Source: Endoryza sp044226045 (lineage in GTDB: Bacteria > Bacteroidota > Bacteroidia > Chitinophagales > Chitinophagaceae). Taken from it: a stretch of 64,000 bases of DNA. The translations under genes were made by a program, and so were the position numbers. Of the stretch, positions 8,475 to 17,548 are shown one piece after another. How positions within the stretch are numbered: position 1 is the stretch's first letter; every line of letters starts with the position of its first letter. The notes beneath the pieces are model-generated. The model saw only the letters and a list, made by a program, of their open reading frames with translations, did not search any database and was not told where the DNA came from. The stretch lies in assembly GCA_044226045.1 (NCBI GenBank), contig JBGAHR010000011.1, forward strand, positions 1 through 64,000. The letters are read 5' to 3'.

Positions 8475-9695
8475 TTAGGGATAAAGCAGGTACTTTTTAC
8501 GCATCTCTTTGTAATTCGATAAAGCAGGTTCCCAGGAAGCCTGAATCTCCTTAACTGATTTGCCCTGCGCAATCTGCTTTCTGAACTCGTAGTCTCCACT
8601 GAGGTAATCGATATTCCCGATTTCTTTGCTTTGTGTACGGTCAAAAAATCTTTCTTTGTCGGGATAAGCATTATATAATTCAATCATCCAGTCGAGGTTG
8701 ATCCTTTTTGTTTTTCTGAGTTGTGCTATGTCATAATTGCGCAGATCAAGTCCATAACAAACCTGGTTCATGTGAAGCGGCGTTTCTGCCATTCCGGGAA
8801 TGCTTACCGGCGTATAGGAAAAAGGGTATTTACCTTTTAGCAGCGGGCTGCCCAACACGGTAAATGGGAACTGTGTACCCCGTCCATGATTCAGGATGGT
8901 GCCTTCGAACAGGCAGGTAGAAGGATACAACAGGATAGATTGCTGGGTATTCAGGTTGGGAGAAGGTTTAACCGGCAGCGTGTAAGGCATGTCGTGACGA
9001 TAATTGGCCACCTTGATTATTTTCAGGCGGCAGGTCAATTTATTGGGCAACCATCCTTCACCATTGATCATTTGAGCAAACTCACCAATCGTCATTCCGT
9101 GAGCAATCGGTATCGGGAACATCCCGATTCCTGATTTGGCACGCATATCCAGAACGGGCCCGTCAACCAGGTATCCGTTTGGATTAGGGCGGTCAAGTAT
9201 GAGCAATTCTTTATTGTTCTCCGCGCAGGCTTCCATGATATGGCTAAGCACATTGATATAGGTATAAAACCGGCAGCCCACATCCTGCACGTCAAAGATC
9301 ATCAGATCCACATCCTGCAGGTCTTCTTTGGATGGCTTTCTTTTAGATCCATAAAGCGAAATGATCTTTATTCCGGTTGCAGAATCCTTTTCATCACCCA
9401 CTTTTACACCTGCGCTTGCACGTCCCCGAAAGCCATGCTCCGGTCCGAATACCTTTACAATATTCACCCCAATAGACAGGAGGCTGTCAACGAGATGTTT
9501 TTTGCCAATGATAGTAGTTGGATTGGCCAGGATTCCTATTCTTTTTCCTTTCAGATACGGAAGATATTGCTCCGTCTGGTCAGCGCCCGTAATGATTTCT
9601 TTTGTTTTACCGTTATTTCCTGCCGGTTGACGTTTCGCATTAAATGAACATGCCAAAACGAGAACTGCCACAAATGCAATTAAGCTGCGAATCAT
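8475..9695 (-). CDS. namZ: DUF1343/NamZ-like exo-beta-N-acetylmuramidase lipoprotein
   Basis: The family (DUF1343; Bacillus YbbC renamed NamZ) releases terminal N-acetylmuramic acid from peptidoglycan fragments. Visible family motifs are GILANPT, the GPEHGFRG loop (84-91), LMIFDVQDVGCRFYTY (131-146), ILDRPNPNG (about 167-175), and the later PSPNLN and YPSTCLFEGT blocks. The N-terminus is a lipoprotein signal (LVLACS, Cys16), which places it in the cell envelope. At 406 residues it is within the family range. It is the first gene of a two-gene operon with the Gfo/Idh/MocA oxidoreductase. The gene symbol rests on family membership only; the exact substrate is not shown. Confidence 0.88.
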   Translation of the reverse strand: MIRSLIAFVAVLVLACSFNAKRQPAGNNGKTKEIITGADQTEQYLPYLKGKRIGILANPTTIIGKKHLVDSLLSIGVNIVKVFGPEHGFRGRASAGVKVGDEKDSATGIKIISLYGSKRKPSKEDLQDVDLMIFDVQDVGCRFYTYINVLSHIMEACAENNKELLILDRPNPNGYLVDGPVLDMRAKSGIGMFPIPIAHGMTIGEFAQMINGEGWLPNKLTCRLKIIKVANYRHDMPYTLPVKPSPNLNTQQSILLYPSTCLFEGTILNHGRGTQFPFTVLGSPLLKGKYPFSYTPVSIPGMAETPLHMNQVCYGLDLRNYDIAQLRKTKRINLDWMIELYNAYPDKERFFDRTQSKEIGNIDYLSGDYEFRKQIAQGKSVKEIQASWEPALSNYKEMRKKYLLYP

Positions 9696-9743
9696 AATTT
9701 ATGCTATTGATCGGTTTAGACACGAATCTCCGATTCATTTCCC

Positions 9744-10352
9744 TTAATTTGAAATAAACCCTTCTTTTTTCATTTTTTTATAGATCGTATTGGCAATATC
9801 GGCAGTTAAACGGGTAACACCTCCCGGATCAGTTGTTTCCGTTAGGCTGGTCCAGATGATCTTGTCCTTTCGGATGGAGTATATATTGGTTTCAACAGAA
9901 TAGGTGCGGGTGGTGGAGTATCGATCGGGGGTAGAATAGTATGCCCATCCGCGGCGTATATATCCGCCAAAAGTTCGGTAATAAACGGGATAGCTTGAAA
10001 AAGTACCGGGTGTGTAGTTTACCTCTTTGTCAACATCCACCAAACGCATGGTGATCGCTCCATCGAAATGATCGGCTCTCAATTTATCGCGGATCTGGTC
10101 TTCGCTTAACGTTTTAATTTCCTCGCCGAGGTAGCCATAGGAAACGACGCCTTTCCCTTTTAGCCGGGCGGCCATTTCATCTTCAGCGGCTCTTCTGCTC
10201 GATTCATCCCGCATCAACGCCACCACCAACACTTTGCTTAATTTCTCCAGGTCTACCCTGGTATCGGGATCCCTCCAGCTACTGGCGATTCGGGTGGAAG
10301 AACAGGCAGACAGAAAGATGGCCACGAAGGCCATTGAAGTAATGACTTTCAT
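9744..10352 (-). CDS. DUF4136-like lipoprotein
   Basis: A 202-residue exported lipoprotein: signal MKVITSMAFVAIFLSAC with Cys17, then STRIASSWRDPD. The body resembles DUF4136-type envelope proteins: an early KVLVVALMRDESSRRAAEDEM strand-helix, a DGAITMRLVDVDKEV strand, a tyrosine-rich middle (YYRTFGGYIRRGWAYYS), and VETNIYSIRKDKIIWTSLTET near the end. The function is unknown. It sits 48 bases after the amidohydrolase (upstream on the minus strand) and 48 bases before the NamZ-like gene, so minus-strand read-through is possible. Confidence 0.75.
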   Translation of the reverse strand: MKVITSMAFVAIFLSACSSTRIASSWRDPDTRVDLEKLSKVLVVALMRDESSRRAAEDEMAARLKGKGVVSYGYLGEEIKTLSEDQIRDKLRADHFDGAITMRLVDVDKEVNYTPGTFSSYPVYYRTFGGYIRRGWAYYSTPDRYSTTRTYSVETNIYSIRKDKIIWTSLTETTDPGGVTRLTADIANTIYKKMKKEGFISN

Positions 10353-10400
10353 ACATCATATTTTAAGGTTTAACAATCTTTCTGTCCTGGCCCGTGAATA

Positions 10401-11984
10401 CTACTCTGGCATTCCGGGTTGCACCCATTTCCAGCCGGTGCGCGCTTTTTCTTCATCAACCATTTTCTTTACATCAGCCAGTAATTTCTTAGCATCGTAT
10501 ACGATGCCATCTTTAATTGTATATCGCACCCCTCCTACTCTTACCGGCTTGTTATTACTGTCCAGCCTGATGGCGCCAACTCCGTATAGCAACTGCAGAT
10601 TCTGCAAGGGATTTTCATCTATCACTACAAGGTCTGCCAGTTTACCCACTTCAACCGAACCGATCTCTTTATCGGCGCCAAGGGCCTGCGCTCCATAGAG
10701 CGTGGCGCTGCGAATCACTTCAAGCGGATGGAAACCAGCTTCTCTCAGCAACTCGAGTTCACGGATGTATCCAAATCCATATAACTGGTAAATGAAAGCA
10801 TTATCGCTTCCCGCCGTTACTCTGCCCCCTCTGTTCTTGTATTCATTGATGAAGGTCATCCACAAACGGAAATTCTCCTTCCAGGCAACTTCCTGTTCCG
10901 TGCCCCAGCTAAACCAGTAGGAACCGTGAGATACCCGGTTGGGTTCGTAAAACTTCCATACAGAGGGAAGTGTGTAAATGGCGTGCCATTCCTGCGTACG
11001 CGCTCTCATCAAATCGCGGCTGGCCTCATAAGTATCGAATGTAGGATCAATGGTAAAATCAAGACGGATGAGTTCATTCATCACTTCATTCCACTTGTCG
11101 GAATAGGGCGCGGCCGCCTGCTTCCATAACAATCCCGCCTGACCGAAACGATCCTGTTCATTGCTGTAGTTATAGTCGAGGGGATATTGCTGAATGGTTT
11201 TGTCTGTAAACATTGCCTCCGGCAAACCATACCAGTGTTCCATGGATGTCATACCGGCCCGGGCAGATTGAAGCGCATTCCATTGTGCCACGCTCATCTG
11301 GGCATGGTGACATGTGGATCGCAGCCCCAGCTTTTTATTTTCCCTGATAGCGGCATCCATGATCTGTGGCGGCGCTCCAAAAAATTTGATACCATCCGAT
11401 CCTTTTTTCTGGTTTTCTCTTACCCATTCGATTGCCTGCTCGGGAGTTGTAACAGGCTGCCGGGCTCCCTGACCAAAAACAGTATATGCAAAAATTCGTG
11501 GAGCAGTGATTTTGTTTTCAGCGCTTTTCTGTTTTTGATCCAACACCCATTCTAATCCATTTCCACTTCCCGGGTCACGGATAGTGGTGATTCCGTGTGC
11601 CATCCAGAGTTTGAAAACATATTCCGCCGGTGTACCCTGTTCTACCCCACCAATATGACCGTGCATGTCAATAAAGCCCGGAAGGATATACTTGCCTTCA
11701 CAGTTGATCTCCTTACCGCCTGGCGCCAGCGTGGGTCGGTTACCCGGCTGAACGGGCACTCCGGGAAAACCTACATTCCGGATTTGTGTAATCCGGTTCT
11801 TTTCAATGACGATATCCACCGGGCCGATAGGCGGTGCACCGGTTCCATTAATCAAGGTGGCGCCTCTTAATATCAATTGAGGCCAGGGGCCTTCACCCTC
11901 TTTTCTTTCAGGAGCCTTTTTAATTTGCGAAATCGATGTGTAGGCCAGCAGCAGGCAAAACAGTCCGGTTAAAACTTTTCTCAT
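10401..11984 (-). CDS. Exported amidohydrolase (imidazolonepropionase/dipeptidase-like)
   Basis: Metal-dependent hydrolase of the amidohydrolase superfamily. A signal peptide (MRKVLTGLFCLLLAYTSIS) is followed by the usual N-terminal beta sandwich (LILRGATLINGTG). The first metal site HGH lies at His108/His110 (LPGFIDMHGHIGG), further histidines are in STCHHAQMS and TSMEHWYG, and the terminal Asp is in TAGSDNAFIYQLYG. The C-terminus returns to the sandwich (VGKLADLVVIDENPLQN). It has 527 residues. Exported members of this group are often annotated as peptidases or prolidases; the substrate cannot be told from sequence. A second, shorter paralogue lies at 33099-34457. Confidence 0.88.
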   Translation of the reverse strand: MRKVLTGLFCLLLAYTSISQIKKAPERKEGEGPWPQLILRGATLINGTGAPPIGPVDIVIEKNRITQIRNVGFPGVPVQPGNRPTLAPGGKEINCEGKYILPGFIDMHGHIGGVEQGTPAEYVFKLWMAHGITTIRDPGSGNGLEWVLDQKQKSAENKITAPRIFAYTVFGQGARQPVTTPEQAIEWVRENQKKGSDGIKFFGAPPQIMDAAIRENKKLGLRSTCHHAQMSVAQWNALQSARAGMTSMEHWYGLPEAMFTDKTIQQYPLDYNYSNEQDRFGQAGLLWKQAAAPYSDKWNEVMNELIRLDFTIDPTFDTYEASRDLMRARTQEWHAIYTLPSVWKFYEPNRVSHGSYWFSWGTEQEVAWKENFRLWMTFINEYKNRGGRVTAGSDNAFIYQLYGFGYIRELELLREAGFHPLEVIRSATLYGAQALGADKEIGSVEVGKLADLVVIDENPLQNLQLLYGVGAIRLDSNNKPVRVGGVRYTIKDGIVYDAKKLLADVKKMVDEEKARTGWKWVQPGMPE

Positions 11985-12070
11985 GAAAGAAAGTTACTTG
12001 TTTTTTACCGGTTGTAACCAAACCGCGGTCATACCCCACTCCTATTTTTTACTACTTTCCCGGAGTTGCC

Positions 12071-12078
12071 TATTTTCG
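12071..12078 (+). promoter_or_regulatory. Candidate -7 element for rlmH
   Basis: TATTTTCG, close to the Bacteroidota TAnnTTTG -7 element, ends 17 bases before the rlmH start. The same variant occurs upstream of the bifunctional nuclease gene. No clear -33 TTG is visible. Confidence 0.4.
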
Positions 12079-12095
12079 ATCCAGAATTACCTGTT

Positions 12096-12569
12096 ATGAA
12101 GATTCAATTCTGGTCGATCGGAAAAAATAATGAAGCCTACATCAAAACGGGTGTGGAAGATTTCACCAGACGAATCTCTAAATATTATTCAGTGGAATGG
12201 GAGATCATTCCTGTTCCTAAAAATGCGGGGATGCTGAGTGAAATGGACCTCCGGAAAAAAGAGGCAGAGACCATTCTGGAGTGGCTGGATGCCGATGACT
12301 ACCTCGTGGCCCTCGACGAACATGGAGAACAATGGACCTCCGTTCAACTCGCCAAATTCATCGAACAAAGGGCCAACCAAAGCACCCGAAAACTGGTATT
12401 TCTGATCGGGGGTGCGTTTGGGCTGGATGAATCGGTATTAAAAAGAGCCAACCATACCTGGGGGCTGTCAACATTAACCTTTCCTCATCAGTTGGTCAGA
12501 TTAATTTTGGCCGAACAGGTATACAGGGCCTGCACCATCATCAGGAACGAAAAATACCATCACATATAA
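12096..12569 (+). CDS. rlmH: 23S rRNA (pseudouridine-1915-N3)-methyltransferase RlmH
   Basis: A SPOUT-family methyltransferase that uses SAM to methylate pseudouridine 1915 in helix 69 of 23S rRNA. The start MKIQFWSIGK at 12096 gives 157 residues, the normal length; an ATG 30 bases upstream is unlikely because it precedes the conserved first strand. Family hallmarks are LVALDEHGEQWTSVQLA, LVFLIGGAFGLDESV (the SAM-binding knot) and the C-terminal TFPHQLVRLILAEQVYRACT with IIRNEKYHH. Confidence 0.96.
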   Translation: MKIQFWSIGKNNEAYIKTGVEDFTRRISKYYSVEWEIIPVPKNAGMLSEMDLRKKEAETILEWLDADDYLVALDEHGEQWTSVQLAKFIEQRANQSTRKLVFLIGGAFGLDESVLKRANHTWGLSTLTFPHQLVRLILAEQVYRACTIIRNEKYHHI

Positions 12570-12618
12570 TTAATTGAACTATTAGGCATATAATAAAATA
12601 ACCCTTGAAAATAAAGCC

Positions 12619-13266
12619 ATGAGTCTTACGATTTCCATTTCCATCATCATACTGACTGCCCTTGTATCTTTTTCCGCTTTCAGCAATGAAAAACTGATGA
12701 ACGATCTGATTTTTTACCCTCCGGCAGTTAGTAAACGAAATCAGTGGTACCGCTTTTTCACCTGCGGGCTGATTCATGCGGATGCGGCTCACCTGATCTT
12801 CAATATGCTTTCCTTTTACTTTTTTGGCGATTTCGTGGAATCGCAGTTCGTCGACATTTTTGGAGGAAAGGGAAAGGCTTTATACCTGGTGATGTATGTG
12901 TCGTCCCTGGCGGTCTGTTTACTACCCACTTACTGGAAAAACAAAGACAATTATCAATACAGGAGTCTCGGAGCTTCCGGTGCCGTGTCGGCTGTGATCT
13001 TCGCAGGTATCCTGTTCAATCCGGGCGCCCAGCTGGGATTGATCTTCCTGCCCGGCATTAAAATTCCGGGATTCATTTTCGGACCAGCTTATCTGTTGCT
13101 TACTGCCTGGCTCGATAAACGGGGCGGAGGAAATATCAATCATTCCGCGCACCTGTGGGGAGCACTTTACGGAATGGCCTTTGTTATTGTGGTGGGAAAA
13201 TTTGTCGGCAACTACAATGCCATCACCGAGGCTATCGACATCATCAGGAATTACCTCAATCAATAA
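12619..13266 (+). CDS. Rhomboid family intramembrane serine protease
   Basis: A 215-residue membrane protein with about six hydrophobic helices. The catalytic pair is visible: Ser120 in LGASGAVSA and His178 in HSAHLWGALYG. The oxyanion/structural motif HADAAHLIFNM (His53, His58, Asn62) is also present. Rhomboids cleave substrates inside the membrane; the substrate here is unknown. It follows rlmH by 49 bases. Its last 11 bases overlap the end of convergent tilS, a tail-to-tail overlap that leaves no room for a terminator. Confidence 0.93.
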   Translation: MSLTISISIIILTALVSFSAFSNEKLMNDLIFYPPAVSKRNQWYRFFTCGLIHADAAHLIFNMLSFYFFGDFVESQFVDIFGGKGKALYLVMYVSSLAVCLLPTYWKNKDNYQYRSLGASGAVSAVIFAGILFNPGAQLGLIFLPGIKIPGFIFGPAYLLLTAWLDKRGGGNINHSAHLWGALYGMAFVIVVGKFVGNYNAITEAIDIIRNYLNQ

Positions 13267-14587
13267 TCTGCCGGATTTCCATCATTTGCCTGGTAGAAGG
13301 GGTTATCTTGAAACGGTCATCAATGCGGTGGCCTATCACCCAGCAGATCCTTTTATCGGATTCAATGACCCATACCTTCTCTTTTTGGAGACGGGAAAGT
13401 TTCTGGTCGATAAAAAATCGGGCCAGTTTCTTTTTCTTCTTCATGCCTAATGGATAAAAATAATCACCGGTTTTCCATTTCCTGATGATCAATGGGAATG
13501 TCAGGTGCTTTGCATCCAGGCAGGCAATATGAACGTCTGCAGTTGCCTTAAAAGAAGTGACGTCTTTCGCCATGATCGTAACCCTTCCGTTGTCAAAGTT
13601 TACGCTGTCCATTCCTTTCTCCACGTAAACCGGGTTATCATCCGATTGTTGAAGGGGGGCGATGATAAGCCATTTCCGGTTTTTGATAATCCGATGGGTT
13701 GTGGATTTAATATACTTTCCTGATTCGCTATCCAGCAAAGAGATGATCTCTCCGGCCTGCGCAACTGAAAAACCAAACTCACGGGAGATTTCCCACACGA
13801 TCGTGGTGAGGGGTGACGACTGTTTTAGTTTCAAGACAGGAATATGCCATTCTCCGCCTTTCTTTTCAACCAGTCTTTTTTTATGAACCTCGATCGATTG
13901 CTGATACAGCACTTCGATTTCGCGGAAACGGGAAACATTATCCATTACATTCGTGGTGGCGCCGGGAATTACTTTTTCAATCACAGGAATTACATGATGC
14001 CTGAAATAATTACGCGTGTATTTATCTTCCGCATTGGAACTGTCTTCCCGCCAGCCCAGTTTATTTTCCTGCGCGTATGCCAGCAATGCTTCTTTCTTGT
14101 AGTCCAGTAACGGCCGCAGGATCTTTCCGGGTTGCTCATTGATCCCTCTTAGTCCGGCAATGCCGGTACCTTTAAAAAAGTTCATCAGGATGGTCTCTAC
14201 ATTGTCATCGGCATGATGAGCGGTCATTAAAACAGCAGGTCTCTCCCTCATCAGTTCTTCAAACCAGGCATATCGCAATTCACGGGCCGCCACCTGAGTG
14301 GAGATTTTTTTTTGAATGGCATAATTACTGGTATCAAATTGTTTCACCCTTACCGGGATGCCATACTTTTTTCCCAGCTCACGTACAAAGGATTCATCGC
14401 CGTCACTTTCTGCTCCCCTTAGCCCGAAGTTCGCGTGTGCCATCTCTACATCCAGGCCATACCACACACACAGGGATGTTAACACGACTGAATCCAGGCC
14501 GCCGCTAACAGCCAACAGTACCGGGGCCCCTGGCTCCAATCGCCATTTTGTTTGTAGTTGTTGCTTGAATGTCTGGGCCAGGTTCAT
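13256..14587 (-). CDS. tilS: tRNA(Ile)-lysidine synthase TilS
   Basis: Converts C34 of the tRNA-Ile(CAU) anticodon to lysidine using ATP and lysine, an essential decoding function. The N-terminal PP-loop ATPase motif is VSGGLDSVVL (Ser28-Ser33), followed by HANFGLRGAES and TAHHADDNVETILMNFFKGTG (the zinc/ATP region), then RPLLDYKKEALLAYAQ and WREDSSNAEDKYTRNYFRH. The C-terminal TilS domain is recognised at about residues 370-440 (RKWKTGDYFYPLGMKKKKKL). At 443 residues it is typical. It is co-directional with and 18 bases downstream of the TPR gene. Confidence 0.96.
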   Translation of the reverse strand: MNLAQTFKQQLQTKWRLEPGAPVLLAVSGGLDSVVLTSLCVWYGLDVEMAHANFGLRGAESDGDESFVRELGKKYGIPVRVKQFDTSNYAIQKKISTQVAARELRYAWFEELMRERPAVLMTAHHADDNVETILMNFFKGTGIAGLRGINEQPGKILRPLLDYKKEALLAYAQENKLGWREDSSNAEDKYTRNYFRHHVIPVIEKVIPGATTNVMDNVSRFREIEVLYQQSIEVHKKRLVEKKGGEWHIPVLKLKQSSPLTTIVWEISREFGFSVAQAGEIISLLDSESGKYIKSTTHRIIKNRKWLIIAPLQQSDDNPVYVEKGMDSVNFDNGRVTIMAKDVTSFKATADVHIACLDAKHLTFPLIIRKWKTGDYFYPLGMKKKKKLARFFIDQKLSRLQKEKVWVIESDKRICWVIGHRIDDRFKITPSTRQMMEIRQIID

Positions 14588-14605
14588 GAATCAGCCGGAT
14601 TGTGT

Positions 14606-14926
14606 TTAAAATGTCAGTTCTTCATAAGCGCTTCTCAACTCGCCAAAGGCATGCTGGTCGCCCGCTTTTTTGGCCGCTTCCATTCCTTTTTCGTACCACG
14701 CTATAGCCAGCTCAGTTTGCTCCTGGCGCTCCAGTAATTTGGCCAGATGATAGTAGGATCCGACATATTGGGGATCGCGGGTCAGAATCTCTTCGAATAA
14801 GTTTCGGGCAGACACATCATCCCCTGCCTTAATATATTCGAGCGCCAGCGCATGTTGAAGAAAATTATCTCCAGGTGTAGCTTTCAGGTACTCTTTTATT
14901 TTCTCCATTCTGTCCATGCCTTGCAA
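14606..14926 (-). CDS. Small tetratricopeptide-repeat protein
   Basis: A 106-residue soluble protein built of about three TPR-like helix pairs, for example LQHALALEYIKAGDDVSARNLFEEIL, where A-L-Y-A and G positions recur every 34 residues, and QYVGSYYHLAKLLERQEQTELAIAWYEKG. No signal peptide. It is probably a protein-protein adaptor. It is immediately upstream of tilS in the same direction. The start could also be the internal ATG of MDRMEKIKEYL, a few codons later. Confidence 0.8.
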   Translation of the reverse strand: MQGMDRMEKIKEYLKATPGDNFLQHALALEYIKAGDDVSARNLFEEILTRDPQYVGSYYHLAKLLERQEQTELAIAWYEKGMEAAKKAGDQHAFGELRSAYEELTF

Positions 14927-14967
14927 ATATTTTTTTATCGTAACTGTGAAATTATCCGGGCAAGCCT

Positions 14968-14975
14968 TATCTTTG
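14968..14975 (+). promoter_or_regulatory. -7 promoter element for the etf operon
   Basis: TATCTTTG is a full match to the Bacteroidota TAnnTTTG -7 element. A TGTG (14945-14948) 19 bases upstream may act as the -33 element. The leader would be about 60-65 bases to etfB. Confidence 0.6.
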
Positions 14976-15043
14976 TTTTAGTTGCATAAACAACCTTTTT
15001 TCTCATCCTCTTTTCTACCAGGAAAGAAAGAAAAACAAGTCAT

Positions 15044-15787
15044 ATGAAGATCTTAGTTTGTATCAGTAAAACGCCGGATACGACGGCAAAAATAGCTTTC
15101 ACCGATAACAATACGAAATTCGCTGCCGATGGTGTTCAGTGGATCATCAATCCTTACGACGAGTGGTATGCTCTCGTGCGGGCCATCGAATTAAAAGAAA
15201 AAGATCCCTCTGTAATCATTCATCTTATCTCTGTGGGCGGAGCGGACTATGATCCCATTATCCGCAAGGCCCTCGCATTGGGCGGAGAGGAAGCCATTCG
15301 GGTGAATACAGACAGCCACGACAGTTATTATATCGCTGCACAAATTGCCGCTGTTGCCAAAGAAGGGGCCTATGATCTTGTACTTTGCGGTAAGGAAACC
15401 ATTGACTTCAACGGCTCTTCCGTACCAGGAATGGTATCGGAGTTGATGGATGCCGCTTTTGTTAGTCTGGCTACCAAATTCGACCTCTCCGGAAACACGG
15501 CTACCATCAATCGCGAAATAGAAGGTGGAGAGGAAACCTGCCAGGCATCTTTGCCATTGGTTGTTAGTTGTCAGAAAGGAATTGCCGAACAGCGCATACC
15601 GAATATGAAAGGAATCATGGGTGCCCGTACAAAACCACTGAAAGTGCAGGAGCCCGCAGCCGTTACGCCACTTACCAGTATTGTAAGCTTTGAATTACCG
15701 CCTGCCAAAGCAGGGGTAAAACTGGTTTCGCCGGATCATCCGGAGGAACTCGTAAGGCTGCTTCATGAAGAAGCCAGGGTATTTTAA
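15044..15787 (+). CDS. etfB: Electron transfer flavoprotein beta subunit
   Basis: Binds AMP and, with the alpha subunit, carries electrons from acyl-CoA dehydrogenases toward the quinone pool. A 247-residue protein starting MKILVCISKTPDTT, with the ETF beta signature region LVLCGKETIDFNGSSVPGM and the AMP-binding strand. The conserved LPLVVSCQKGIAEQRIPNMKGIMGARTKPL block is the family's recognition loop region. Its 3' end lies 42 bases from the etfA start, so the two form the usual etfBA operon. Confidence 0.96.
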   Translation: MKILVCISKTPDTTAKIAFTDNNTKFAADGVQWIINPYDEWYALVRAIELKEKDPSVIIHLISVGGADYDPIIRKALALGGEEAIRVNTDSHDSYYIAAQIAAVAKEGAYDLVLCGKETIDFNGSSVPGMVSELMDAAFVSLATKFDLSGNTATINREIEGGEETCQASLPLVVSCQKGIAEQRIPNMKGIMGARTKPLKVQEPAAVTPLTSIVSFELPPAKAGVKLVSPDHPEELVRLLHEEARVF

Positions 15788-15828
15788 TGATCGGCATTCA
15801 TCCATCCATTCATTCAAAAACTTATTCA

Positions 15829-16791
15829 ATGTCAGTTTTAATATTTATAGATCAGTCTGAAGGGCATGTAAAAAAATCTTCCCTGGAAGCGTTGAGTTAT
15901 GGCGCAAAAGTGGCTGAATTAACAGGCACACAGGCGGAAGGAATTGTTCTGGGAAAAGTGACAGACGATATTGCTTCCCTGGGAAAATATGGTGTTAAAA
16001 AGATCTACCATGTTGCCGACGAAACGTTCAACCAGCACGACGCACAGGCTTGTTCGGCCGCCATTGCCGAAGTAGCAAAAAACAGCGGCGCAACCATATT
16101 GATATTTTCAGGTAATGTAAACGGTAAGGCCATTGCGCCCCGTTTATCTGCAAGATTAAAAGCCGGGCTGGTTAGCGGAGCAATTGCCTTGCCGGAAACG
16201 GCCAATGGTTTTGTGGTGAAGAAAGCGGTGTTCAGCGGAAAGGCTTTCGCAAACGTAGCCATCAATACCGATATCCGGATTATTTCCATCAACCCGAACT
16301 CCTACCAGGTTAAAGCCGGAGAGGGAACCGCCGAAGTGGTTGCTACCACGGTATCAGTTTCTGCACCGAAAGTAACCGTTACTGCCACCAACAAAGTAAC
16401 CGGCCAGGTTCCATTGAGTGAAGCCGAGTTGGTGGTAAGTGGTGGCCGCGGACTGAAGGGGCCCGAAAACTGGGGTATGATTGAAGAACTGGCCAAATTG
16501 CTGGGCGCATCAACTGCCTGTAGCCGGCCCGTGGCAGACGCACATTGGAGGCCACATCATGAGCACGTAGGTCAAACCGGTGGATCCATCTCGCCCAACC
16601 TGTATTTCGCGGTTGGTATTTCCGGGGCCATCCAGCACCTGGCGGGTGTGAACCGAAGCAAAGTGATTGTTGTAATCAACAAAGACCCGGAAGCGCCGTT
16701 TTTCAAAGCCGCCGACTACGGCATTGTCGGAGATGCCTTTGAGGTGATGCCCAAGATCATCGACGCCGTGAAAAAACTGAAAGGAGTGTAA
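15829..16791 (+). CDS. etfA: Electron transfer flavoprotein alpha subunit
   Basis: FAD-binding partner of EtfB. The start at 15829 (MSVLIFIDQSEGHVKKSS) matches the family N-terminus; an in-frame ATG at 15787 would add 14 unrelated residues. The C-terminal FAD domain is complete: VSGGRGLKGPENW, SRPVADAHWRPHHEHVGQTG, LYFAVGISGAIQHLAGV and VVINKDPEAPFFKAADYGIVGD. With 320 residues it is full length. An intrinsic terminator follows at 16811-16846, closing the two-gene operon. Confidence 0.96.
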   Translation: MSVLIFIDQSEGHVKKSSLEALSYGAKVAELTGTQAEGIVLGKVTDDIASLGKYGVKKIYHVADETFNQHDAQACSAAIAEVAKNSGATILIFSGNVNGKAIAPRLSARLKAGLVSGAIALPETANGFVVKKAVFSGKAFANVAINTDIRIISINPNSYQVKAGEGTAEVVATTVSVSAPKVTVTATNKVTGQVPLSEAELVVSGGRGLKGPENWGMIEELAKLLGASTACSRPVADAHWRPHHEHVGQTGGSISPNLYFAVGISGAIQHLAGVNRSKVIVVINKDPEAPFFKAADYGIVGDAFEVMPKIIDAVKKLKGV

Positions 16792-16810
16792 GAAATTTAT
16801 ATCAGTTCAG

Positions 16811-16846
16811 ACCGTGTTATGACCCCGTTCATAACACGGTTTTTTT
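16811..16846 (+). terminator. Intrinsic terminator of the etfBA operon
   Basis: Perfect 12-bp arms ACCGTGTTATGA and TCATAACACGGT (16811-16840) with a six-base loop are followed directly by TTTTTT. Confidence 0.95.
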
Positions 16847-16926
16847 GTGCTCAAAAACGGGGCATTCAGAATGAATAACTTAAATTCGCAATTCCGTTTC
16901 GGAGCAATAATTTGTGCTTAATCGCT

Positions 16927-16934
16927 TATTTTCG
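16927..16934 (+). promoter_or_regulatory. Candidate -7 element for the bifunctional nuclease gene
   Basis: TATTTTCG, the same variant as upstream of rlmH, ends 13 bases before the ATG at 16948. The leader would be very short. Confidence 0.4.
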
Positions 16935-16947
16935 TGATAACAAGCGT

Positions 16948-17541
16948 ATGAAAAAGATAGAACTAGAAATTGTGGCCCTTTCTCATAGCATCACACAGAC
17001 TCACTCCTATGCAGTGGTGCTGGGGGAAGTGAATGGTTTGCGACGTTTACCGATCGTGATTGGTGGATTTGAAGCCCAGGCTATTGCTGTGGCGCTGGAG
17101 AAAATGCACCCCAGCCGCCCCCTTACGCATGACCTGATGAAAAACTTCATGAATGCATTCGCCGTAGACCTGCAGGAAATCATCATCTGCGACCTTCAGG
17201 AAGGAATTTTTTATTCAAAGCTTGTTTGTGTAAGCGAACACGATACGGTTGAAATCGACTCCCGTACCTCCGATGCGCTGGCCCTTGCCGTGAGATTCGG
17301 CTGCCCGGTCTATACTTACGAAAACATCCTGGAAAGCGCGGGTATTCTGATGGAAGATACGGGTAAGAAAAAGAAAGGCGAATCAGAAGTTCCGGTGCCC
17401 GCAGAATCCACCGGCTCCGATGACCTGAGAAGCCTGAGCGTTGAAGAACTGAATACCCTGCTCAATGAGGTACTGGAACAGGAAGATTATATCAGGGCGA
17501 TAGCCATTCGCGACGAAATCAACACGCGCAAAAAGAAATAG
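16948..17541 (+). CDS. Bifunctional nuclease (BFN) family protein with UVR motif
   Basis: A 197-residue protein. ATG 16948 is chosen over an upstream TTG because MKKIELEIVALSHS is the typical family start. Residues 1 to about 130 match the BFN/DUF151 domain (YAVVLGEVNGLRRLPIVIGGFEAQAIA, then HDLMKNFMNAFAVDLQEIIICDLQEGIFYSKL and SRTSDALALAVRFGCPVY). The C-terminus carries a UvrB/UvrC-type helical hairpin (LNTLLNEVLEQEDYIRAIAIRDEI). Plant relatives show RNase/DNase activity; the bacterial role is less clear. It lies 7 bases before ispE and is probably co-transcribed with it. Confidence 0.9.
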   Translation: MKKIELEIVALSHSITQTHSYAVVLGEVNGLRRLPIVIGGFEAQAIAVALEKMHPSRPLTHDLMKNFMNAFAVDLQEIIICDLQEGIFYSKLVCVSEHDTVEIDSRTSDALALAVRFGCPVYTYENILESAGILMEDTGKKKKGESEVPVPAESTGSDDLRSLSVEELNTLLNEVLEQEDYIRAIAIRDEINTRKKK

Positions 17542-17548
17542 CCAATGC

